Part shown: one piece after another, positions 22,101-32,749 of the stretch | How positions within the stretch are numbered: position 1 is the stretch's first letter | Layout: each line of letters begins with the position of its first letter | NCBI GenBank assembly: GCA_030144725.1 | Contig: JASKMD010000025.1 | Coordinates: forward strand, 8,176,033 to 8,240,032 | Length of the DNA: 64,000 nucleotides | Reading direction: 5' to 3' | Origin: Haematococcus lacustris | Lineage: Eukaryota; Chlorophyta; Chlorophyceae; Chlamydomonadales; Haematococcaceae | Program-made: the position numbers and the translations under genes | The notes under the pieces: generated by a model | Seen by the model: the letters and a program-made list of their open reading frames with translations, nothing else | Databases searched by the model: none | Told to the model about the DNA's origin: nothing

Positions 22101-22675
22101 TTGCCGCCAGAGAGCTGATGGGGGGTGCGTTCACCTTGAGCCCGGACATGGTCCTAGGCACCAAGGCCATGGAAGTGAAGTGGCTCGAGAGGTGGGGGAG
22201 GCGTTGGGTTGGGTTTGAGGGAGACCCTAGACTGCCTGAGACGGTGCATCGGGAGAGATGTTCGTATGCTGCATGGTTCAAGCATGGGGACGGCATTGGC
22301 ATCAACCACATGGCATCTCACCTGCTTAACAGACAGCTATCTACAGAAGTTCGCACGAGCTTGACTAGGTTCAGGTTAGGCAACAGCGGTCTGGGGGTGG
22401 AGAAGGCTCGGTTTGAGGGGGTAACTTTCATTGATCGCACATGCACTAGATGCACAGAGGGGGTAGTGGATGACGCCATGCATTTCATCTTTGAGTGCAC
22501 TGCCACGAGTTCCATCAGGGAGCAGCCGGAGTTTGCCATGACATTACAGAACAATAATGAGAATTTGCATGACTTCATGTTGAGCCCATGTGCACCTTTG
22601 TTTGTGCACCTTGCTTTGAAGTGCGTTACAGAAAGTCCCGAACCCCTAGAGGGGGAGGGCGGCCTAGCAGCCTAA
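19127..22675 (+). CDS. LINE ORF2: APE endonuclease, reverse transcriptase, zf-RVT finger
   Basis: The reading frame opens directly after the ORF1 stop. Endonuclease: NVNGLK, LCETR (catalytic Glu), LLMGDLNSHLG, and CHEFDHSPITLSF near residue 260. Reverse transcriptase: RISPLFK, FGFIPGRST, AFIDFKQAYDHI, QGVKQGCPISPLLF and the catalytic FMYADDLTLVS, followed by FKYLGM. The C-terminal zinc finger is CTRC then HFIFEC. Together these nick the target and prime reverse transcription. The length (about 1,180 aa) is normal for an intact ORF2 and no internal stop is seen, so this copy may be young. No in-frame ATG precedes the NVNGL and LCETR motifs; the first is at 19283. The L1-type clade assignment is tentative. 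Confidence 0.88.
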   Translation, partial: GLAPRELRLAVHNVNGLKHDTTSVKFTAIRRLVAEHDVIALCETRSNRIAEFMQHAPTHSAFHTTVSRQGVPGQGVALLLRKELARHARLWRTSSAMQLLWVRLAGCVCGLEGDVLLGVGYIPPAHNVSEHFNHLLLELQEATSHTPHVLLMGDLNSHLGKLSEISDLHGWSMQHPELCVPRIGPAKSNQAGRELIDVLSATGLVATTGRGHGDMGQRTCRASTRTEHIIMSESVYSLSHTSSFPDACHEFDHSPITLSFKAPAQATTPIHTCNADCYTGPQLQWKPDQAARYVGALIALEEEVMAVQQAVEQGTHPDSINRFVHDIISRAAGSAGMLKPRLCPLARVDKHTTVKPAWFDRSCKEAKAALWQALRSGEALHLYRARKQAYRRLVARAKSAWSKHRAAKLLDMLKHNPGDGLKMLRVKHARQQSMVPIDKWHQHLQAYFTTTIAAHEAPDVIPEPARTRQAVPAHMQAVPLGRGRPHSVPAPAPVTTHAPTYELPHFDNITSIVQAQLRELNNDTAPGLDGLPAPFIKHARTVEEGVTTYLLLPLLATWFHSMMRTGIIPAAWKVARISPLFKDTDPTDPNKYRMLAVSSVLYRLYANVLRHVLTAWCMTHKVLPAEQFGFIPGRSTMQPMFILRHLVHAQKASADAKHRKLFTAFIDFKQAYDHIPRQQLWEHLRVGVKLPQPLLACLEGLYRDDSYVLIDGPHRTPPVTPDQGVKQGCPISPLLFALYVHDISKEFLGPVDAVRVQGTPVTHFMYADDLTLVSTSPHGLQRLVCQLQGFADRKHLTVNVGKSKVMVFNGNSQTAAPSIRYKHEILPVVREFKYLGMHFNPSATPAFAATHMRAGMFLAMRQACKRAREYGVLHDPYALCHLIRAFVLPLGLYGSQVWGTAFLGHGMQLSNPVQTRMLSFLRFAARVRGSVSGLMVLHELGQLPLQLYWLRAACKFWNTAKLSHSDLLMRVIKADVELGRVCQASWSAQFQLAARELMGGAFTLSPDMVLGTKAMEVKWLERWGRRWVGFEGDPRLPETVHRERCSYAAWFKHGDGIGINHMASHLLNRQLSTEVRTSLTRFRLGNSGLGVEKARFEGVTFIDRTCTRCTEGVVDDAMHFIFECTATSSIREQPEFAMTLQNNNENLHDFMLSPCAPLFVHLALKCVTESPEPLEGEGGLAA

Positions 22676-22707
22676 CGGCTGACGGCTTAAGCGGTGTAAG
22701 CCACATC
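22676..22707 (+). mobile_element. LINE 3' UTR up to the assembly gap
   Basis: CGGCTGACGGCTTAAGCGGT and GTAAGCCACATC follow the ORF2 stop. The same sequence occurs after the truncated copy (26909-26940), where it continues ATCATTGTGTAAGAAACTG. The gap begins exactly at the ATC of the tail, suggesting the assembler broke at this repeat. Confidence 0.7.
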
Positions 22708-23207
22708 NNNNNNNNNNNNNNNNNNNNNNNNNNNNNNNNNNNNNNNNNNNNNNNNNNNNNNNNNNNNNNNNNNNNNNNNNNNNNNNNNNNNNNNNNNNNN
22801 NNNNNNNNNNNNNNNNNNNNNNNNNNNNNNNNNNNNNNNNNNNNNNNNNNNNNNNNNNNNNNNNNNNNNNNNNNNNNNNNNNNNNNNNNNNNNNNNNNNN
22901 NNNNNNNNNNNNNNNNNNNNNNNNNNNNNNNNNNNNNNNNNNNNNNNNNNNNNNNNNNNNNNNNNNNNNNNNNNNNNNNNNNNNNNNNNNNNNNNNNNNN
23001 NNNNNNNNNNNNNNNNNNNNNNNNNNNNNNNNNNNNNNNNNNNNNNNNNNNNNNNNNNNNNNNNNNNNNNNNNNNNNNNNNNNNNNNNNNNNNNNNNNNN
23101 NNNNNNNNNNNNNNNNNNNNNNNNNNNNNNNNNNNNNNNNNNNNNNNNNNNNNNNNNNNNNNNNNNNNNNNNNNNNNNNNNNNNNNNNNNNNNNNNNNNN
23201 NNNNNNN
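22708..23207. other. Assembly gap, 500 N
   Basis: Exactly 500 N, a conventional gap size of unknown true length. No inference is possible across it. Confidence 0.99.
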
Positions 23208-23299
23208 GGCATGACATGTGGGGTTGCTGAGCATGGCGTGGGTACATACAAACAACAGCCAGCAACACCTGCACCTCACTTCCCGACTCACACATACCT

Positions 23300-25504
23300 C
23301 AAGCCCCAAACACCTCACCTAACACCACCCCTGACCCCTGCTGAATCCCCCTGACCCCCCCTGACCCCTGCTGACCCCCCCTGACCCCTGCTAACCCTGC
23401 TGACCCCTGCTGACCCCCCCTGACCCCTGCCAGCCCCAGGTGCCAGCTGTGGCCCACCATGTAGGTGGCCGGCAGCCCCAGCAGCGCCAGCAGCGCGTTG
23501 ACCTGCTGCTCAATGCCTACGCCCACTGTCCACCTCTGGAAGGCTGAGCTGAAGGCAGAGCTTCAGCAGCAGCACCACCTGCAGGCTACGGCCAACATGT
23601 CACACCTCACATCACACAACATCTCACACCCACGTGTCAACGGCACCCAGGTCACACTCATCAACATACTGGTATGTACACACTAGGGGGGCTGGGGGCG
23701 GGGGCTGGGGGCGGCGGCGGGGCATGGGCCGCCAATTCCCCACCTTTATGGAGTGAGTTTCTTCTCCGCCACGCTCATGACAGGCAGCGCCCCCTGCACC
23801 GCTAGTCCCAGCGCCTCAAGGCCGGGGGAGAAGCCCTGGGTGGGGGTGGTGGGCGGACATCCCTCAAAGGGAAAGTCCTGCGGGCCATACCAGCAGGTCA
23901 GGGGTTCAAACCCAGGCGACCCTCCCTTTTCTCCTCACCCATCTAGGCTGCGACATGCTAGCTGATGACGATAGCTCCTGCAGGTTGGGTCCCTGTGTAG
24001 GCTGCAGGGCCAGCTTCACAGCCATGGCCCATGCAGGTCGCCTCTGGCCATGCGATTAGACCAGCCTGCCAGCGGCCATCACTTATTGAGCCAGGGCCAG
24101 AGCGTGGTGGCAGCTGGCAAGCAGACCTGGTTCCAGTGGAGGGACAGCCATAGCATAGCCAGGGCCATGCGCCGGAGCATGCCGCATGCATGGTGAAAAA
24201 ACCACGTCAAAGCAAAGCATCACACGGTCACTAGCACACCCTGTGTGGGTCCTCTGGGCATGCCATGGAGACTGAGCGCCTTATCAGCTGAGGCACCCTA
24301 CCAGCTTCCACCCTCGCTTGCAGCTCGTTTGCAGCTACCTGCCTGTGCACTTTGCCAAGGTGGGGAACTGGACATCAGCTGGGGTCAGGGGTCAGGGGTC
24401 AGGGGTCAGGGGTCAGGGGTCAGGGGTCAGGGGTCAGGGGTCAGGGGTCAGGGGTCAGGGGTCAGGGGTCAGGGGGTCAGCTGACCTGGGTCAGTGAGGT
24501 GCGAGGGGCTCTGGGGGCCTCATGGGGCAGGACCTCCTCCTCCAGCTCCCCATCCACCAGCGCCCCCAGCAGCTGGCACTGGGCTCGGATGTCCATGGCC
24601 ATGGCTTCAATGCGCGGCCGCTTGGCCACATACCTGCAGGGCCAACCTGGGCAGGCGTGAAGCCAGCTGCTGCCCTGCCAACCTGCCCCTGCCCACTTGC
24701 CCCTGCCCCCCTTGGCCCCTGCCCCTGCCCACCTGACCCCCTGCCCTTGGCCCCAGGGACGGAGAGAATAAGGCTTAGCTGTCTGGCTAGCAATACCAAA
24801 TGGAGCTTGTGCAACTAGTCCTGGCAGCCCATGCAAGGCTGCCGGTGACGATGGAGTGAAACCATCATCACCACCAGCTTGCCCTGATGAGGATAGGGGT
24901 GGCTTGCATTGCTCGAGCCGTCATCCATGAGGCTGCTGGGTCCCTCCCCCTCGCCCTGCCCCCCTGCCCCCTTGCCACTGCCCCTAAGACAGGGACGAAG
25001 CAAAGGGTTAGTGGCCATGACAATTGCCACTTTGTGGTTGGCTGGCTTGATCTCGTTTGGCAGGGAGCTAGGCTGGTGGGTTGCCTGGCTTGCCCTCAGC
25101 CCTGTCGTGTCGTACCTGCGGCTGTCACTGACGAATTGGGCCATGAGGAGGAAGGCCAGCTCTATGCCATGCAAGGCAGCTGCAAAGCATGGCTCCAGGT
25201 CCGGCTTGCTGGTGGTAGGACTGTCCCACACCTGCAGGTGGCAGCACCCCACAGCTAGGGATGTGGCTCGCACCAGCTCGGCGATGTATGACTCATGAGG
25301 CGCTGACACTACGACATTTTTTTGAAATTGTGAAACAGGTGACGCAAGTCGTGGATGAGCGCGCATCCTATGCTCGGACCAGATGCGGACCTGCTTTAGC
25401 CAGCGCAGGTGAACGTACTCCTCGTAAAGAACTTGCACACGGGCCTGGCCGGTGGGCACCTTCGGGGTCTTCTTAGGCTGGCTCACGTCGCTTAGCTCCA
25501 CCAT
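23300..25504 (-). CDS. Unrecognised multi-exon protein
   Basis: Exon 1 (25116-25504) begins MVELSDVSQPKKTPKVPTGQ at ATG 25502-25504. It continues with VQVLYEEYVHLRWLKQ, HESYIAELVRATSLAVGCCH and FAAALHGIELAFLLMAQFVS. Exon 2 (24486-24633) joins in phase (SRR/YVAKRPRIEAMAMDIRAQ) and ends APRTSLTQ. A further exon is likely near 23460-23560 (GIEQQVNALLALLGLPATYM). The sequence looks mostly helical and coiled, without signal peptide or membrane spans. I do not recognise the family. Introns carry TGACCCC / GGGGTCA repeats. The 3' end runs toward the assembly gap and is unresolved. Confidence 0.5.
24381..24480 (+). repeat. GGGGTCA heptamer minisatellite
   Basis: About fourteen head-to-tail GGGGTCA units in an intron of the gene at 23300-25504. 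A looser array of the complementary CCCCTGA-type motif lies at 23325-23435 in the same gene. The plus strand is highly G-rich. Confidence 0.92.
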
Positions 25505-26370
25505 GCTGAGCGCAGAAGGGTGGTGTTGGGCTCTGGGTGCGTTGCCGGTAGGGTTTTCTCCTAACAAAACTGGCCGTGGCATTTGAATGTCCCAAGGCAG
25601 CGATAAAACCCGACTGGGTGTGGCGGGCTTACAAGCGTGATGATGATGTGGTAATACTGTAAATTGCGAATACACGATACACGCATCAGCCAGGAGGGCC
25701 GCCGAGAGCCTAGGCTATGAGACCACCAGCCTGGTTGCTGCTGCCAGGCACCCACCAGTACACGGTAGTTTTGACAGGCTGTTAGCCTCACAAAGCATTA
25801 AGCTGTCAGTCTCAATGAGGTGCCTGGGCAGTGGTCTAGGGGAAAAGAGTACCACCGGTGTGGGATTTGTAGTCATCAAGGGTGCGACCGAGGGTGCTTC
25901 AATTGGATTGTAGCATCTGAGCGAGATTACCCACTGTCAAACATGATGTTCCATGCTAGATGAGCTTTGTTTGCCTGATCCGTGTACATTGCACCCTTTA
26001 CTACAACAAATGCACTTGCGCCACCTGTTTCATAACTTCAACAACACTATATGTAATGGACCAGCCAGGAGGGCCGCCGAGAGCTCTGCCTGCCGCCTCT
26101 GCACCTCTGCCTAGCGCAGCTCAACACGTTGCTGGGCAGCAAACCGCCGCCGCCTTCGCCGCCTCCTATGCCGCTGCACCCGGGCTGGCTCTTGCCACCG
26201 TTCTACGCTGTGACGTGATGAGCCTCCTTCTCGCGGGCAGCTGTCATCTCTTTGTTCGCGGTGCGCGTGTCAACGGTCGCTTGTCGGTCGCTTATCAACG
26301 GGAGCAACGGCCGTCAAGGGTAGCGCCGGATGCCGTGCGCGTCAACTCGCAATGCCTACAGGGAGCTGTA
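25505..26370. other. Region upstream of the unrecognised gene; no gene supported
   Basis: A 22-bp sequence (AGCCAGGAGGGCCGCCGAGA plus two bases) occurs twice, at about 25688 and 26064. An ORF starting at 26056 is Ala/Pro-rich and is cut by the LINE fragment at 26371. I cannot assign it. Confidence 0.35.
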
Positions 26371-26950
26371 TGAGCCCGGACATGGTCCTAGGCACCAAGG
26401 CTATGGAAGTCAAGTGGCTCGAGAGGTGGGGGAGGCGTCGGGTTGGGTTTGAGGGAGACCCTAGACTGCCTGAGACGGTGCATCGGGAGAGATGTTCGTA
26501 TGCTGCATGGTTCAAGCATGGGGACGGCATTGGCATCAATCACATGGCACCACACCTGCTTAACAGACAGCTCTCTACAGAAGTTCGCACGAGCCTGACT
26601 AGGTTCAGGTTAGGCAACAGCGGTCTGGGGGTGGAGAAGGCTCGGTTTGAGGGGTAACTTTCATTGATCGCACATGCACCAGATGCACAGAGGGGGTAGT
26701 GGATGACGCCATGCATTTCATCTTTGAGTGCACTGCCACGAGTTCCATCAGGCAGCAGGCGGAGTTTGCCATGACCTTACAGAACAATAATGAGAACTTG
26801 CATGACTTCATGTTGAGTCCATGTGCACCTCTGTTTGTGCACCTTGCTTTGAAGTGCGTTACAGAAAGTCCCGAACCCCTAGAGGGGGAGGGCGGCCTAG
26901 CAGCCTAACGGCTGACGGCTTAAGCGGTGTAAGCCACATCATCATTGTGT
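26371..26950 (+). mobile_element. 5'-truncated LINE copy (ORF2 C-terminus and 3' UTR)
   Basis: Nearly identical to 22138-22707 of the full LINE: MVLGTKAMEVKWLERWGRR through the CTRC...C finger and the 3' UTR. One G is missing from a GGGGG run at about 26650, which shifts the frame, so it is a dead 5'-truncated copy. It extends the LINE 3' end beyond the gap border by ATCATTGTGTAAGAAACTG or so. Confidence 0.9.
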
Positions 26951-26978
26951 AAGAAACTGATTAATGCAGGGGTATGCT

Positions 26979-27079
26979 TAGGGCACGCCCATAGAATTCT
27001 AGGTGGCTCGGAAACCTAGAAATTTTTCCTGAGCCTAGAAACCTAGAAATAGAATTCTAGGTTGGCCGGTCGCGCCCTA
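26979..27079. mobile_element. 101-bp hAT-type MITE with 8-bp target duplication
   Basis: The element starts TAGGGCACG and ends CGCGCCCTA (imperfect inverted termini). It is flanked on both sides by GGTATGCT (26971-26978 and 27080-27087), a perfect 8-bp duplication as made by hAT transposases. The inside is itself palindromic (AGAATTCTAGGT near both ends, CCTAGAAA repeats). No coding capacity. Confidence 0.85.
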
Positions 27080-27087
27080 GGTATGCT

Positions 27088-27817
27088 AGTTTTGATGTGC
27101 CGACTGCTGGAGCCGGCCACTTGCGCTCAGTTGGCGCCCAAATGCCCAGTTGTCATCGTCGTAGGCAACGATTGCTTTGAGGCGAGGACAGAGCTAATGG
27201 CTGACCCGTGGCCAGCAGCAAGCACGGTGCGAAGGAAGGTACTGATTGGTAGCAGCAGCATGGTGATGGGCAGGCCGATATCAGGGCAAAGGGGCCGTGG
27301 GCTGGTACATGCCCCAAGCCCCAACCTGCAAGCTCACCATGCACCAGATCTGTGCCCTACTTCGTTGTTCGTTGCTTCGCTTTCTGACTGGTTGGTCCTG
27401 CGTTGCTCAGGCCTTCTCTTCCACACTATTATTAGTGTGGCCAGTTTGGTGGGGGGAGGTGCATGCGTCGTGGCGTCATCCTGCCAATCTTTGGGCATGG
27501 TGCGTTTACAGGATGACGGATCACGTACCGCACAAGCAGGCGGTGATGACAGCACCCAAACTCATGCACGCTGTGTTGCTCAATGTCACTCATAGCGAAG
27601 GAAGGCTATGCTGACGGTAGTATAGCAGTGGCAAGGTTAGAATTTGGTCAAAACGACCATACACCAAGACTGCGTGAACCTCACCATTCCAGGTGGGATT
27701 GCTGAACTGGATGAAAAGCAGTGCACCCATGTTGTCCTACCCTTCCCCGTCAAAACAGTCTGAACGCCATCATTGTATCGCAACAATTGGCCTTTGCCAT
27801 GGCTTAAGGCTCAGCCT
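27088..27817. other. Intergenic, downstream of the translocase gene
   Basis: No convincing gene. Plus-strand frames at 27062-27614 are open but show no recognisable domain. The translocase 3' UTR should lie at the right end. Confidence 0.35.
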
Positions 27818-30692
27818 TCACTCCTTCATGCCCTCCATGGTGTTGCCTGTCTCCTGCTGCAGCGCTGTGAACTGCTTGTTCAGGGAGGCAGCAGCGCCAA
27901 TCCACACCAGCACGATGGCCAGCAGGATGCCACCCAGGTAGGGGGTGGAGGCCGCCAGCGAGCCGAAGCCAATGATCATGAACTGTTGGATCAGGGCGCC
28001 ACCAGACTTGCCCAGCGGGTTGCAGATCACGTCAATAGCAGCCTTGCCCTGCAGGAGGGGACACACAGCGGCACACCATTCACCCCAGAACGTGCTGGCA
28101 ATGCAGGCCCAGACTGCTGTGGCAGTTACGTGTACAGCATCGAGTCAAGCCTGGCATATGCCATTAGCCAGGCTAGCCATCAATGCCGCAGCAGCACTAT
28201 ATGGCAGGCGTAGTGAAAAGACATTGCAAGGTAACCCACAGTTGAATGGCCATCACTTACACCTGACACCGTTAGGCTCAGGCATCATGGTGCCCCATGA
28301 TGCCTGACCAATGCCATGACTGCGTACCTTGGTCTTCACCTCGTCCTCCAAAGGGATGTAGGCCATCTCCTTGCAGGGGTCAAACAGGGAGTACTTGGAG
28401 GACTTGGAGAAGATGTTCTGGGCAGCGCCCACCAAGACCGCAGCATACAGGGGCGTGAGGCCCATGCTCGCCAGCCAGGGCTTGACACTGTCGCTGAAGA
28501 GCACCAGGCTGAAGAAGATGAGGCCGGTGAGCAGCAGCATGACTGGTGTGATGAGGGCGGCCACACCCCAGCCAAACTTCTTGAAGATGACGCGGGACAG
28601 GAGCATCATAGCGAAGGTCACAATGCCGGTGGCGGTGGAGAACTCGCCCATGAAGGCAGAGTACTCGTTAGGGTTGGGGAACTGGGCCTTGATCTTACTC
28701 TTCCAGGTCACCTCCACCAAGTTGATGGAGATACCGTAAGACACGACCTATAACCAGCAACCAGCAGAAGTTTGTCACCACATGAGCTAGAACTTTCATG
28801 CATAGCGGCACACAAGCTCCAACCAGTCCAACCAGCACTAGCTCTTCATAGGTTGTGCTAAGAGGCTTGACATCGAGCTGGGAGTGGTTGAAACAAAGGA
28901 AGCCACGAGTACTGCACTCATTCATTTATCTGGACTATGCAAGAACATCTCTAGACTATGCAGGAACCTCTCTACCGCGCAGGTCTCCATGCTGGCCACT
29001 AGAAGCACTGCTTGCTACACTAGCTACCCGCCAGCGGCACCCCATGCATTCAGTGCACTTTTCAGGCATGGCCAGGCATGTAGGCTTACCAGCAGGGCCA
29101 GGTCACGAATGTAAGGGGACGCAGCCAGGAAGGCGAAAGATTCGCCCACGCTCATCTTGGCCTTGACCTTCTTCTTCTTCTCGCGCAGACTCTTAATCTG
29201 GGGCACCACCTTTCGCTGCAAACCCCAGTAGATGCCAGTGATAAGGAAGCCACCAATCACCACCATACCCATGAGGCCGTTCAGGGAAACAGCCCATCCA
29301 TCCACACCAGGTGGCAGGTTCGCGCGGACCTGCACATCATGTACATTGCCAGCAGATGCACCACAAGAACACAACCGTGTGAACCTGGTACATAATGCTC
29401 AGCTTTGCCAAACTAAACAGGAATAAGTAGCTGAATAATAGTTCATCGAGTGCCTACAGCACCCACCAGCGAAAAGTACTTCACAGCCTGGCCGGAGAAG
29501 ATCAAGGCCACATTGGCACCCAGGCCAAACAGGGGGTAGAACTGGGAGGCCTCCTCCACAGTGGTGATCTGGTTGGCAAAACCCCAGAACAGCACTGACA
29601 CCACGACGGAACCCCACAGCTCAGCCATGACATAGAAGAGGCAGAATGTCCAGTTGCGAATGATAGCAATGGGCCCAGCAAACCGTGCACCGGCTGTCTC
29701 CAGCAGGTTCTCGCACCAGGCTGCAATGGCATGAAAGCAGCGGTCCAGTAAATGAAGGAGCAGACACATAAGGTATTCCGGTTGATGCTTATTCCATTAA
29801 GCACAAGCACCTATGAATGCCGAGGCTCACCAGTGGGGTGGAGCATGTCACGCAGGGGGTACATGAATGCCGCGAAGGAGCCGAAGAAGATGATGAAGGG
29901 GATAATGCAGGCGTAGAACAACGACTCGGAGCTCAGGACATTGGCGAGCTGCATTGACAAAACAGTAAAGGTCGCTGGTCAGTTTCAAGCCAACAACAAT
30001 GTACTGCGTCGGCGTGACAGATGCGCACCTTGGCATAGCCAACGGTGAAGGCAATTGCCATTGGCAGGTTGACCCATGTCTTGAGAAAGGGGATGATCTC
30101 AGCTCCGCTACCAGGGGCGGTCACGACCAGTACATCCTGAACGGCGACATTGCCCAAGTAGTAAGTATCAGACGCCACACAAGGAAAAATGCAGGTAAAA
30201 TTAGGATAGGGCTTCGCGAGGTGAGACATTGCCGCAGCGCGCACCTTGGTGTCACGCAGGATGGTGTAGTTGAATAGAATGCAAAAGAACATAAGACCCA
30301 GCGGGATGATCTTCGCCCAGGTAAGAGCTTCGAAGCCGAAGTATTTCTTGACTGGTGCTGCATCACCGCTGGAAGCTGCTTGTGGTGCCACCGAGGGTGC
30401 AATCTCAGCCACTGGCTGGGGCACTGGCGCGAGGAAGGGCCTAGGGAGCTCGCTGCTGCCGCCAGCCAGAGGAGACTGCGGGCAATGTAGATGGTGAGTT
30501 CAATTGAACTCGGTTCAGAACCCAAAATTGCGGCAAGCTCTGAGCGGGGCTCTGAGCGGCGGGCTTCACTGAGCTTACCTTGATTGAGCTTGATGCAGCA
30601 ACCCTGACAATGCGAGGAGCTAGCTTGGGCATGGCCCGAGGTGCCCGCAGGCTAGACAATCCAATCTGCGGCTTCATCAGAAGGCTGGCCAT
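27818..30692 (-). CDS. NTT: Plastid ATP/ADP translocase (NTT/TLC family), eight exons
   Basis: Exchanges ATP for ADP (plus phosphate) across the inner plastid envelope, importing cytosolic ATP into chloroplasts. Exons: 30579-30692, 30245-30475, 30029-30136, 29831-29948, 29467-29720, 29090-29329, 28328-28747 and 27818-28048. The GT-AG borders and phases fit throughout. Exon 1 and the start of exon 2 are a Ser/Ala/Arg-rich plastid transit peptide (MASLLMKPQIGLSSLRAPRA). The carrier then has about a dozen hydrophobic spans: WAKIIPLGLMFFCILFNYTI, TAPGSGAEIIPFLKTWVNLP, SESLFYACIIPFIIFFGSFA, NWTFCLFYVMAELWGSVVVS and FGWGVAALITPVMLLLTGLI. The signature KCSKYSLFDPCKEMAYIPL-type block is present as SKSSKYSLFDPCKEMAYIPL. 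It ends TMEGMKE. About 590 aa, normal for plant NTTs, and apparently intact. Confidence 0.93.
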
Positions 30693-31590
30693 GGCTAGGC
30701 TGTGTAAGAAGGAACGCGCTAACACCAAGTGGAAGCCAACATCCAGGGGTTGAGTTCAGCCGACAAATTGAAAAACCGACAACCGACTTTGAAACCTCCG
30801 ACACCTTACTTTCAAGACAGTTTACATTAACCCAGTATGTTGTCTAGTGCAACTCCTGAACTCTACAGCCCTCATGCTACCCCAAAATAAAGCATGAGTT
30901 GGAGTCGAACTGGGTCATCATTGTAAAGGCTACTGGTCACCCCCGCCATTGGCCCCGCAATTCACTTTTTGGCACCGTCTTTGATCCGCTGCGTGTAATT
31001 CTTCCACCGTTGGGCTCTACATCTCACAGCGGTGTCGCTTGCAGGTTAGGCCCTCTTTTGTCGATTGTACTGCACTGTCTCGACGACATGATTAGCTTCG
31101 CAATGCCATTCTCCATCTGTTTATATGCGTGTCGCAACAGGAGAGATGAATTGGTGGCCGGAGGCATTTCCGTGCCGAGCAGCCTATGCTGCCGTCGGAC
31201 TTGCAACTCGCGATTACATCCCAGGTAAGCACGGGGTGCTGTTTGTTAGTGCGTATTGCATACAATGTCAACACATGCAACCAAATCTGCTGACCTCCAC
31301 AGGTGCTTGGCAGTTGTGAGGATCAGCATCAAACCCACAGCAGCCCAAGGCTCTTCCAATCAGGAGTGCAGCAAGGGAATCATCTCTTGAAAACAGTGAG
31401 CAAGGAGGTGAGTAAGATTGTAATTTACCGTCACCTTGTCTAGGTCAGTTTGATGTTCGTGTCGAACACTTGCGCAACGCATGACAGGCATGAACAGCTG
31501 AGGGAAGCACACAGCAGTCACCGCAACCAGATTTTCATCGCATTGTTTTTGATAGCGCTAATGTCTCTTATGTGGGCCTGACATGGTTAC
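30693..31590. other. Upstream of the translocase gene; possible small exon at 31144-31222
   Basis: Holds the translocase promoter. On the plus strand an ATG at 31144 opens MNWWPEAFPCRAAYAAVGLA followed by TRDYIP and a clear GTAAGC donor at 31223. It could be a first exon of the gene at 32009-32749, but I cannot link the exons. Confidence 0.3.
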
Positions 31591-32749
31591 GTGTATTTTG
31601 CTGCAGGATGCCATCCGAAAGATACCACCCCTATGGGAGCAATCCAGCAGCAAGGAATGAGCCCGAGCGCTAGAGCGTGTGTGCTGTGTGTGAACTCACA
31701 TCGCGCAGCCAAGAATAAGAATGGGTTTGTGACGGTTGAGAGAGTGGGGGAGGATGCGTGCCACGGCCGCTACCTGGTTGTCTTTGGCCGCGCTAGTGTG
31801 CTGAAGAGCAGCGTGCTAGTTGCATGCCAACGTGCAGGGCTTGCCCCCATGGCGCATAGAGATTGCGTCACGATGCACCAGAAGCAACAACCCTCTCCTC
31901 CATCCCCACCCCGGCAGCCACATCCCCCTCCCCCCTCCTCCCTCCCCATTTCCTCCCTCCCTCTGATGGTCTGATGGTTGTGCAGGGCAGTTCAAAGGTA
32001 CCCCAGCATTGCAGCAACATCGTCGCATGGCACTGAACTTGTCTGTGCCATTGTGGTGGTCGTATGGTGCCACCTCCCACTTCAAGGGCAGGCATGACTC
32101 GGAGGGTGGAGTCTTAAAGCATAAGCTCAGGGATATGGTCCTTGCAGATCATGATGGCTTGGCCACGTGTAGGGCTCAACAGCTGACAGCTGCTTTCAAT
32201 AATAAGCACACAGAGCCTGCATCCCAAGTTGGTGCATGCAAGGCCCACCGGGACAGGGCAAAAGTGATGAGGAGGGAGTGCTTGGTATTGGATGAGGGGT
32301 TGGTGAAGGAGTGCTACAAGCAAGATGAGGATGCTGACAGCTTCAAGGGTACAGTACAAGGGTCTCGTGCACAACACAGCATGTATTTTCCTGCTACTAC
32401 CGAGGGTGAGCTCATGTGGTCAATGACGGCATGTGCTTGTGGTGCACGCATGAGCAACCCCCCTCAGCCGTGTGGTGCACAGTGCCGTGGTTCGATGCCT
32501 CTTGAGCCAATGCCCATGCTGCTAGACAAGGAAGCTGCTAGGCAAGCTGCTTTGAACGCAGAGTGTATTAGGCTCATGCGCTTGGACAACCCTGGTATGC
32601 CTCAATTTGATACACTGAACAAGGACCTATTGAAAGCATGGTGCAAGCACAATAACATCAGAGGGGTTTCAAGTAAATCAAAGAATGAGTTGCGTGACAT
32701 GTGCCTGCTGAAGTTGAGGAAGAAGGTTGAGGCACCACGGCACATGTAA
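31591..32749 (+). CDS. Unrecognised protein with ATSHFKG..DSEGG motif and SAP-like C-terminus
   Basis: The solid part is 32009-32749, with the first ATG at about 32025 (MALNLSVPLWWSYGATSHFK). The GATSHFKGRHDSEGGVLKHK block resembles a His/Asp-containing signature I associate with transposon-derived proteins (ATSHGKG..DGIGG..K), from memory only. Cys-rich CACGARMSNPPQPCGAQC follows. The last 45 residues (LNKDLLKAWCKHNNIRGVSS, ELRDMCLLKLRKK) look like a SAP DNA-binding helix pair. A preceding open stretch (31660-31890, NKNGFVTVERVGEDACHGRY) may be an upstream exon, separated by a CCCTCC-rich intron with acceptor near 31985. It may belong to a mobile element or be a host gene; I do not recognise it. 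Confidence 0.45.

Noticed and set aside
22588..23318. Open frames across the N run
   Set aside because: They are translations of undetermined bases.
23863..23940. tRNA-like sequence with GGGGTTCAAACCC
   Set aside because: The T stem does not pair properly and no acceptor stem or anticodon arm can be built; at best a SINE scrap.
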